Assembly: GCA_025403435.1 (NCBI GenBank)
Contig: CM046330.1
Coordinates: forward strand, 19,366,239 to 19,430,238
Source: Artocarpus heterophyllus
Taxonomy: Eukaryota > Streptophyta > Magnoliopsida > Rosales > Moraceae
Length of the DNA: 64,000 nucleotides
Direction of reading: 5' to 3'
This document shows positions 56,351 through 64,000 of this stretch, one piece after another. Made by a program: the position numbers and the translations under genes. Position 1 is the first letter of the stretch. Every line of letters begins with the position of its first letter. The notes under the pieces are model-generated. The model was not told where the DNA came from. It saw nothing but the letters and a program-made list of their open reading frames with translations, and did no database searches.

Positions 56351-57190
56351 CTAATATAGAAGATCACACCTACCTCCCTTGGAAAGGAAGTCCTTGCAAT
56401 GCTTCTTTATATGCCCGACCTTTCCACAGAAGAAGCACTTAAGCTTCTTTGGGTTCTTCTTCTTCTTCTTCTTGCTTTTGGTAGTAGCAGGAATAGAAGA
56501 CTTCCCACTCTTGGCCCGTTTCTTCTTTCCATTCCCAGAGTTAGGATTGGAACCAGAAGCAGCTACCATATTGGCCTCTCCACCAGCAGGAGACTCCTTG
56601 ATCAGCAGTTCAAACTCCTGTAACTGTTTCATTAGTTCTGTCAAGGTCATATCCTGTCTATTACTTAAATTAAAAGTAGCTCGAAACGGAATAAATTCCT
56701 TAGACAGACTCTCAAAGACCATAGTCATCTGAGTTTCAACATCGATGTTAGCTCCATTGGTTTGAGCCTCAGCGAGGTAACCCATGACCAACATCATGTG
56801 CTCCTTTACAGATGTCCCCGGTCTCTGTCTATAGTTTAAGAGTTTCTGAAGCGCCCCTTGCCGCTTTGTTATGGCCTGGCCTCCAAACATGTCCTCAAGA
56901 TTATCCAAGATTTGCTTCGTAGTCTCATAATCCTGATGTTGAGCCTGCAGCACGTTCATGCTAGCCATAACATAGCAGCGGGCCTGATCATTAGCATCTT
57001 TCCAGCGGTCGTACGCTTGGAATTGCTCATTACTTGAGTCTCCCGTAGGCTCGGGAGGACAAGGAGTTGTCAATACATATTTCAGTTTCTCAAAGGATAG
57101 GACGATGTCCAGGTTCTGTTTCCAATCGTTATAGTTCTCACCGGTTAATTGGTTTTTGTCAAGTATCGATGATAAAGCGTTTTTAGACAT
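56351..57190 (-). CDS. Copia family A gag, copy 4 (ends at a frameshift)
   Basis: From ATG 57190 (MSKNALSSILDKNQLTGENY) the frame runs 279 codons. It has DUF4219/UBN2-type gag text (WKDANDQARCYVMASMNVLQ, LDNLEDMFGGQAITKRQGAL, MMLVMGYLAEAQTNG, LMKQLQEFELLIKESP), a lysine run, and the intact zinc knuckle CFFCGKVGHIKKHC. The Met at 57190 is preferred over the one at 57262 because copy 2 and other family texts align from MSKNALSS. Relative to copy 2 one base is missing in GATCTTCTATATTAG (near 56351), which creates the stop. In an intact copy the frame would continue into protease. Gag would assemble particles and bind element RNA. Confidence 0.88.
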   Translation of the reverse strand: MSKNALSSILDKNQLTGENYNDWKQNLDIVLSFEKLKYVLTTPCPPEPTGDSSNEQFQAYDRWKDANDQARCYVMASMNVLQAQHQDYETTKQILDNLEDMFGGQAITKRQGALQKLLNYRQRPGTSVKEHMMLVMGYLAEAQTNGANIDVETQMTMVFESLSKEFIPFRATFNLSNRQDMTLTELMKQLQEFELLIKESPAGGEANMVAASGSNPNSGNGKKKRAKSGKSSIPATTKSKKKKKKNPKKLKCFFCGKVGHIKKHCKDFLSKGGRCDLLY

Positions 57191-58855
57191 TTTCAATCTA
57201 CAATAAAGAATCATATACCAAACATAAGCAAACATATAATAATAGTTTAGAAGATAACACAATCATATAAAAACATACAAATGTGTTTATGTGTCAAAAC
57301 CTTGAAAATATCACAACCTTACAACGATAATTCCCAACTCAGAATTCAACAAGCTCCTAGGGGAGTCATGCTAAATTCAATCAGGAACACGGATCCCCTC
57401 CTGATTAATATATGCCATCCAGGACTCGTATGATCCAGCATATACTAATAATCATTTCTTTGGCCATTAATTTTATTAACAGAGCTCCTAGGGGAGGTTA
57501 ATAATAAAATTAACGTGAGTGTATAACCACCGTTTTAATATTTTATCCATGATTTATAATCACCACCTAGGGGTGTACAACCATAAATCATACTAAAATA
57601 CCTTATCCTTTCAGAGATCCAATCTGGTACATGATAGAAATCCCTTACTAGGGGTCGGGACCACCATGTTCTTCCTATGGACCAACGATGGAGCCTTAGG
57701 TTCTCTCTTCAAAAACCTTCTCCCACTCAATCTTTTGAAGTCAAGGTTTTATTTTAAAATCATGCATGAACAATTTTAATATGAGCGGCACTCCCTATTC
57801 TATATGACATGTTATCAATATACATGGTAAATCATATTATAATGCATACAAGCAAAGCAATCAAGCAAAGCTACAAGCAAAATAATAATAACCGTAATAT
57901 TATGGTTCCACCCTAGAGAATAGAAAACTAAGATTACAAGAGAATAATCGAGACATTTATCGATTCTTCATCCTTGAATCCTCAAGCTGTATCCTTCTTC
58001 ATGTAATATCCATCTTCAAGTCTCCAATCCCATATGAATCTAAAACTTCATATTTCCGTTCATATCCAAATTTAATGTTTCTCAGAATCGTCCCAAAAAT
58101 AAAATTAAAACTGCACCAGAAAAATTGCACCTTTTCTGGACACCTGGCAGCTCTCGGTCGACAGGCCGATTTGGGTGATCGGCCCGCCGGTCTTGCTCCA
58201 TTGGCCTACCGATCTGATACATCGGCCTGCCGATCCATGCAAGTTCGGCCTGCCGGCAGAGCACCAAATTTTCTGCCCCACTGTCGGCCTACCGGACCAC
58301 ACGTCCGACCTGCCGATTTGTGACCTTTGGCCTGCCGAACTGTGAGGTTCGGCATGCCGACCGAGCAAAAGACCCTCATTCCAGAAAATATAATTTTAAT
58401 GCAATTCATCAATTTTATTTTCAACAATTCAAAAACATAAAATTAGAGACTCAGGAAATACCTGGAGGCGACATCATCAATCTTCAAGATCCGACTTCTC
58501 GTTCCGTCTTCTCCGAATAATTATTTAATTACAAAATTCTTACAAATTAAAAATTAAATAACAATTCCTAGACGGAGATGATAGTCCACCATCTAATTAC
58601 ATGAAAAACCTAGATACACATTCTAACCTCTAAGGAACCATAACCGGTATTAATTAATTAATAAATAATTAAACAATGATTTAATCAACCATAATTAATT
58701 AATAAACATTCACCACATAATCCATGACAACATATATTATATAGAAACCTAGAGTACCATCTCTATAAAATTCAATTCAAGCATAGGAGAGATTAAGATC
58801 ACAAAATTTATGCATATAACATGATCACAAACTTACAAATTTATGTAAAAACATG
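57191..58855 (-). other. Copia family A leader, copy 4, with conserved hairpins
   Basis: It is untranslated. A 14-bp inverted repeat TTAATTTTATTAAC (57467-57480) faces GTTAATAATAAAATTAA (57497-57513) around CTCCTAGGGGAG. A second hairpin pairs ATGATTTAT (57549-57557) with ATAAATCAT (57583-57591) around CACC...GGTG. A third possible one pairs ATTAATATATGC with GCATATACTAAT (about 57402-57449). A large GC-rich palindromic cluster lies at 58153-58366. The same layout is seen in copy 2. Confidence 0.72.
58153..58366. repeat. Large GC-rich palindromic motif cluster in copy 4 leader
   Basis: Nine or so units: CTCGGTCGACAGGCCGA, GATCGGCCCGCCGG, TTGGCCTACCGATC, CATCGGCCTGCCGATC, AGTTCGGCCTGCCGG, GTCGGCCTACCGGACC, GTCCGACCTGCCGA, TTTGGCCTGCCGAAC and GGTTCGGCATGCCGACCGAG. 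This is the densest cluster in the window and lies outside the LTR. Confidence 0.88.
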
Positions 58856-58868
58856 GGCTCTAATACCA
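58856..58868 (-). other. Primer-binding site, copia copy 4
   Basis: TGGTATTAGAGCC on the minus strand two bases inside the 5' LTR; one mismatch to the initiator tRNA-Met site. Confidence 0.82.
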
Positions 58869-58870
58869 AT

Positions 58871-60897
58871 CGTTGGAAACAAAGTGCGCAGCAGAATTTT
58901 TAAAATTTTTCATCAGAGTAATTTTCAAAACACAAGTTTGACATATTATATGTATCAATTAGACAGATCTTACTAACCTCAGTGCGTCGAAGAACCTCCG
59001 CAACCTATGTAGAGAAGTAACATTCCAGAAGAGCCTTAACCAACTGGTCTTCTTTGCTATTCTCTATCCACAACCGGAGTGAGTGTGGGCTCACACGTTC
59101 AGCTTCTTCCACCGGTGACTCTCCTTCCAACCAATAGAGAGAACCCAAAGCTAGTCTTTGTGATTTGTGAACAAAAGCTCTCAGGGAGTTTTCAGATGCT
59201 CACTAGAAGAGTATCACTCTTAATCTCTCGACTGATCTCCATTGATTTGAGTAAATCATATGACTCACTCCCTTTATATACCTATTGGTCTAGGGGTCAG
59301 TCCATATCAGATTAGGTCTCACAAACTCAAAACAGAATCAAGTTCGGATCAATATCTGATAAGATCCGCGTGAAAACGCGTAATCTTATCTCCGCTGATC
59401 GGCAGGCCGAACAGGCTAGTTCGGCAGGCTGAACACGTCATCCGACAGGCCGAACTCCCGAAAAAATCTCCGTGATTCTTTTATTTTCCACCTGAGATTG
59501 TAAAGGATAAAGTCTCAGTTTTGATTCAAATAACCCAATAGAGAAGTTATCTGATCAAAACAAACTTTATCAAGATAATCTCTAAGAAAATAAATCAATT
59601 CACAATAATTCTACAAGTTTATCTTGTTCTAATTTGTCCAAAATTAAAACAATCGATAAACAGACAAGAATTATTTGATCGCAATAATTCAACAAGTTTA
59701 TCTTGAACTAATTTCTTACAAAATTAATTCAATCGATAAACAGACATGAATTATTTGATTCTTACAAATTTTAAACCAATCTAATAAATCCGACATAAGT
59801 CACCAATTATTGAAAAAGTACGTCGTGTTGTTACAGGATTTTGTGAGCTAGCAAAGGGGACCAAAATGGACCTATAAAGTTCAAGCTCATGATAATTATG
59901 AAACCCAATATCCCAGATATACATTTCACAATTATCAACTCCAACGCTACTCCACTAAAAGCTTGGAGCTGCACTCTCAAACTTTATAGAATTACGAAGC
60001 TCGTGTAGCTAAGTCTCCATGACATATCATAGTGTATCGTATCCTCATATGATAATCCATAATCGGCTTAAGGACAAGTTCTGTTTTACCTTCCCGATTA
60101 TTTTTATCTTACGTTCCATTGTCTCACCATTAGAAAACTTACCATCCAAAGATATTATACCATTCGGTTACACCTATGTATCCAAATGGTTGAGCGCTCC
60201 AGTTTTCCAATTACTAGGACAACGCATATAAGAGGATATCATTACTCCTAAAGAGGAGCTATGGATTCCATATCTATGAATAACAAAACAAGTCTACGCT
60301 ATCAAGAGTCATGCCTCCAACGTACCGGCATGCATACCACTATAGAGATGTGGGAGTCATCCATTGGTACATCCAAAAGATACAAGTCGAGACAATGGGC
60401 CCACTATTCATCTCAGGATTAAGATACAATACAAATGACTGTCTAAAGTGAATTGATTTGCCAAGACAGAATTATTAATCCAAATCAATTCACTTTATGC
60501 TCCGATCCAACACGTCGTCACCTATGACAACGTGCCAATGTTTTTATTCACGGAGTCCAACTCCAATGGTCAAGACAAACCATCTCCCAAAAGGGATATA
60601 GACAACATAACAATCTTTACATGAATAAAGCGCCCAACTTTTTTCTCTCGATTGCGGATCATATGTTTTAGACCGTCACCTTAAGAATCGTGTCTTCCGC
60701 ATAATCAGTCCATCATATGCCTAATTCTTAAGGTTTAGACTGACAGTCTCAGACTACTATTTGCTTATCATACATTCAACAAATATGAACGTAAAGAGGA
60801 CAAGATTTGGTATATATAAAAGAATAAATTCTTTATTGATAAAAATGTCTCTAAAAACGTATTACATTTTTACTCCTTAGGGCATACATGTCTAACA
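58871..60897 (-). repeat. Copia family A LTR, copy 4 (5' LTR)
   Basis: 2027 bp, starting TGTTAGACATGTATGCCC (60897) and ending TTTCCAACG (58871; final A of CA changed to G). Highly similar to 50980-53023. Confidence 0.95.
59397..59457. repeat. GC-rich palindromic motif cluster, copy 4 5' LTR
   Basis: Three units: GATCGGCAGGCCGAAC, AGTTCGGCAGGCTGAAC and ATCCGACAGGCCGAACTC. The 3' LTR has four. Confidence 0.85.
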
Positions 60898-61471
60898 AAT
60901 TTGACCGATGACAACGTCCCAACGTCATTGCTAATTAGCAGAATGTCATCTACATAGAGCAATAGAAAAACCACATTCCCATCCTTAATGTGTTTGTAAA
61001 CACATGGTTCATCCATATTTTGTGAGAACCCATAAGTCTTGATCACCTGATCAAATCTTATGTTCCAAGAGCAAGAAGCCTGTTTAAGTCCATAAATTGA
61101 CTTCAATAGCTTACAAACCTTACCCTTTTGACCCGTGACCTTGAACCCGTCTAGTTGTTCCATATAAATGGAATCATCAAGATAGCCATTCAAAAAAGCC
61201 GTCTTGACATCCATCTGTCAAATCTCGTAGTCGAGAGCGGCAGCTATGGACAAGAGAATCCGGATGGACTTAAGCATGGCTACAGGCGAAAAGGTTTCCT
61301 CATAATCGATTCCTTCCTTTTGCGTATAACCCTTAGCTACAAGTCTAGCCTTAAAGGTTTCAACCTTTCCATCCACTCCTCTTTTCCTCTTGTAGATCCA
61401 CTTACACCCTATAGGTTTTACCCCTTCGGGAAGATCCACAAGCTCCCAGAGCTGATTAGTCTCCATAGACT
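60898..61471 (-). pseudogene. Copia family A copy 3 pol, reverse transcriptase N-terminal half
   Basis: 61218-61466 reads [20 protein letters not shown] and [20 protein letters not shown]. 60903-61214 reads MDVKTAFLNGYLDDSIYMEQ, SIYGLKQASCSW and LLLYVDDILLIS (YVDD). A TGA replaces Trp between them (EI-stop-QMDV). The text continues across copy 4 into 50979, giving LSSVK then the LWLTKQFDMKDL side. It is cut at 61471 by the next element. Confidence 0.88.
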
Positions 61472-62522
61472 TGGTAACGCCCTAAAATGTTTCTCTTTAA
61501 ACAGCGGACATTTGTAGTATAGAAAAGTTGTCGCATCCATAGGGAGATGAAAATTTGTAACTTGGGAGATTAATAAATAATAACGGTCAAAAAGGCAAGC
61601 ACTTTTTCAAATCAAAGTGTAAAATGAAAGAAATATTTTTGTGATTTTTTTTAATTCAAAATTTAAAGCATAAAATTAAAATGGTGAAACTTTGAGAATC
61701 CCTTGTACGCTTTGCAATTGATGTGGAATTTTAACTCTAATTAATAATTATCTAAAGCATTTGATTTATTATATCTTTTCTCATTAATTGCAAGAACTTT
61801 TTACTAATTATATAGGTCAACCGAGAGTGACAATATAGCAAGCCATAATGCAGTAAAGGTTTTCCTATAAAAACTAGCAAAACAATCATCTCTCACTAAT
61901 GATTTAGTGCACTAATTATGAAAATTATAACCGTTGTCACTCAATTATAATTAACATAATTTTAAGATAGAAAAGATAATAACAAATCAAAATTAATATA
62001 TTTTTATGGAATAAATTATTACGTTAATTTTGGCAGCACCTTGACTTATTAATTGGTTTAAGAATACACTATGACATCCTCTGTCTACAATAAATCAAGA
62101 ATTACCAAGCATTTACTATGCCAGTCTATGTCTATAATGCAGCAGAAACTCAACTTAATAAACGAGCATGACTTCAATATTATTCATATTAATTATGCAA
62201 CATAATTAAATTACATAAAGAAAGCATGACTGAATTTATGCAAGAATTAGACAGCATAACAATATTAATAATAATTATTAAAGACATAAAGATATAATTT
62301 ATTCCACAAAATATAAGCATTACAAAATAGATATAGAGATAAAATCCATACCAGAATACTATGCATACAAGATCATCTCTCTACTCACCAGACTCTTTAT
62401 ACTAATTTAAGCATTATTTTATTACCTAAGGAGATACTGCTGAGTCTAACTCAGCAGAAAGAAAGAAAAGGAGAAAGAGGGCCAAAGGCCCGAAGGTATG
62501 CCCGAACTGAGGCAAATGCCTC

Positions 62523-62536
62523 AGTATTTATAGGCC
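62523..62536 (-). promoter_or_regulatory. TATA box of the gypsy-type LTR
   Basis: GGCCTATAAATACT on the minus strand, followed by GAGGCATTTGCCTCAG (itself an inverted repeat) where transcription would begin. Confidence 0.55.
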
Positions 62537-62715
62537 TTAAAAATTACTATTGACAGATTCTTTCAATAATTTATGATGTTTGAGCGTTGAAAAAGGCAGA
62601 TCATAATGATCCAATTTTCTCCTCTATTTCTTCGCGCTGGGCGTTCATCAGTATGTGAGAATCTCGCTGAGATTCTCTGCTTCTCGGCAGCTAGGAGCAC
62701 GGCAATAGAACGATC

Positions 62716-63009
62716 TAGACCGTTGAAGATGCGATCCGACGGTCTGAAGACAAGCGCGAAAATGGGTCCCAGGTGGGGCCGGTGGCCCACAAACTGAAAC
62801 CGTTAGATCGGTCTTAATCGTTGCATCCAATGGCTAGCAGAACAGCTGCACGTGGAACTGCAGCACCGAATTTGACACAGCCTGAGATTCGCGGGCCCCA
62901 CTGACACCCGTCAGCGTTGACACAGGCTGCGCAGCTGACGCGTGGCGTGACGTGCGCAGACATCCAACGGTCACGATTGAATCCACAGTGCATCCTACGG
63001 TTACAATTC
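62716..63009. repeat. Cluster of ATCC-N-ACGGTY motifs upstream of the LTR TATA box
   Basis: Copies are GACCGTTGAAGAT, GATCCGACGGTC, AACCGTTAGATCGGTC, ATCCAACGGTCACGATTG and ATCCTACGGTTACAATTC, in both orientations within 300 bp. The DNA here is GC-richer than the rest of the LTR. Confidence 0.55.
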
Positions 63010-63622
63010 TGCCACATGTCCACCTAGATGAATTTGAATTTTCTTTATATTTTTGATGCATTTGATGTCCGATTTTGTCCGTTTTGATGTCGTTTTGCTC
63101 TGTTTTCCTCCAAATTTTACTAAAATTAATTATTTTACAAACATAATATTTACAAAAAATATTGAAAATATTTATTTTACATTAAAACAAATAAGATTAA
63201 TTAAAAATAGATAAAAACTCATAAAATTTCTAGTATTTTTCGGTTTAGCATATATATGATTTTTATGACTTGAAAATATTTTTAGAAATTACTAAAAATA
63301 TAGTAGCACATATTTACAAACTTAAAACACACTATCAAACACATTAAGACTTAAAATAAAATCACACAACATTATTTTTACTGTTTTAATTATTTACAAA
63401 CTAGACACATATTTAACACACCAAAACGACTCTAAAAATTACCAAAAATATTATTTAACATAAAAACATACTAAAAATACATTTTTAAACACGTTTACAC
63501 ACTAAGACATAAAAACATTGTTTAATACAAAATTGCTATTAATTCAAGGATTTAATGAGAAATAAAAGCATAAATAAATAATTTAAGCCTTAGAAAATGT
63601 ACACTTTTACAGTCTTATCACA

Positions 63623-64000
63623 CCCTCCAACCAGCTTATTGCTAGTCCCTAGTGATTATAGCGATAAAATTTTAAAATGATTTATTGAATATTTATATAA
63701 TGAAATCCATTTAACTATAATTTGATTTATCCAACTAGATAGACTAACAAAACAAAAGTTTTATTTGAACAATTTATATACTATTTAACAAAATGTATAT
63801 AAGCCAGACTTAGTACAGAAAAAGGGAGATAATGAATAATTATGAAGTTTCATCCAAAACTAGGATAATATTGTTATGATATTTTGCTTCAAATCACTCC
63901 TGCAGGCAGCAACACTTCAAATTATTGATTTGGAACAATTAAAGAGCAGAAACATAAAAATAGAAATATTTACAAACTTTACATATTGGATAGTGCAATG
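63623..64000 (-). mobile_element. Interior start of the right-edge gypsy-type element (partial)
   Basis: AT-rich DNA inside the polypurine tract. The text CTAGTCCCTAGTG next to the tract is of a kind often found beside LTRs of Tat-type gypsy elements (recalled, not checked). No coding domain is reached before the window ends. Confidence 0.4.

Larger units (their letters stand above)
50980..60897 (-). mobile_element. Copia family A, copy 4: complete element with two 2-kb LTRs
   Basis: The complete structure on the minus strand is 5' LTR (58871-60897), primer-binding site, 1.66-kb leader, gag, protease, integrase, reverse transcriptase, RNase H, polypurine tract and 3' LTR (50980-53023). The 5-bp duplication AATTT flanks it at 50975-50979 and 60898-60902. 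The two LTRs are very similar with scattered differences, so this is the youngest copy here. The coding region has a few frameshifts and stops and an internal 203-bp duplication, so it is not autonomous as it stands. Confidence 0.96.
47918..61471 (-). mobile_element. Copia family A, copy 3, split by copy 4 and cut at 61471
   Basis: The parts belonging to copy 3 are its 3' LTR (47918-50029), RNase H and the C-terminal half of reverse transcriptase (50044-50979), and the N-terminal half of reverse transcriptase (60898-61471). Copy 4 (50980-60897) sits between them with a 5-bp duplication, and removing it restores collinear pol text. The 5' half of copy 3 is cut at 61471, where a gypsy-type LTR begins. 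Copy 3 itself starts inside the 5' LTR of copy 2. Confidence 0.88.
61472..63622 (-). repeat. 3' LTR of a Ty3/gypsy-type element running off the window
   Basis: On the minus strand it starts TGTGATAAGACTG (63622) and ends TAGGGCGTTACCA (61472), a 2151-bp TG...CA unit. A purine-rich GGTTGGAGGG directly precedes the start, as a polypurine tract should, so this is the 3' LTR and the body lies to the right. A minus-strand TATA box GGCCTATAAATACT is at 62523-62536. The open frames at 62560-63060 are within this LTR and show no known domain. The left border falls cleanly inside copia copy 3. Confidence 0.65.

Noticed and set aside
62563..63061. Several overlapping open frames in a GC-richer patch, possibly a small gene
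   Set aside because: The patch lies inside a TG...CA LTR upstream of its TATA box. Frames overlap on both strands and none shows a domain or start context.

Overview
The window is nuclear DNA from a flowering plant, most likely a eudicot. It is AT-rich, and most of it is nested long terminal repeat (LTR) retrotransposons of the Ty1/copia and Ty3/gypsy types, a CACTA DNA transposon and two PIF/Harbinger-like MITEs. Host genes are few: a 3'-terminal exon at the left edge (1-126), one exon of a mitochondrial ribosomal protein L3 gene stranded at 6821-6903, a weak exon candidate near 32.6 kb, and one intact single-exon gene at 34819-36240. That gene encodes a secreted or membrane malectin-like receptor-like protein without a kinase domain. 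I saw no tRNA, rRNA, CRISPR array or prokaryotic feature. The species cannot be named from the sequence.

Left part (1-15.9 kb): an old tandem repeat (757-1420); a solo gypsy-type LTR (2023-6555) split by a second solo LTR in the opposite orientation (3999-6276, 5-bp duplication CTTCA); the L3 exon; a MITE (7667-8531, TAA duplication); a complete but decayed copia element on the minus strand with 355-bp LTRs and a 5-bp duplication ACATT (8579-14923); and a diverged fragment of the 2-kb copia LTR described below.

CACTA block (16158-30222): two ends with CACTA termini and subterminal palindromes enclose a decayed minus-strand transposase (26640-29215). They also enclose a 5'-truncated copia element (copy 1, plus strand) and a gypsy element whose integrase is fused to its own 3' LTR by an internal deletion.

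Gene island (30.2-39.2 kb): diverged direct repeats, pyrimidine-rich tracts, inverted relatives of the 757-1420 repeat, the malectin-like gene with a GC-richer promoter, and small tandem duplications.

Right part (39.2-64 kb): a stack of one copia family with LTRs of about 2.03 kb, all on the minus strand. Copy 2 (39264-47917) has its 5' LTR broken by copy 3. Copy 3 (from 47918) carries a 97-bp MITE in its LTR and is split in its reverse transcriptase by copy 4 (50980-60897, both LTRs, 5-bp duplication AATTT). Copy 3 is split again at 61471 by the 3' LTR of a gypsy-type element that runs off the right edge.

The most unusual pattern is a GC-rich, palindromic motif (core TCGGC-NN-GCCGA, often with GTTCGGC or GATCGGC ends) repeated in short clusters. 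It occurs inside the LTRs or leaders of both copia and gypsy-type elements across the window, and its copy number differs between the two LTRs of a single element.
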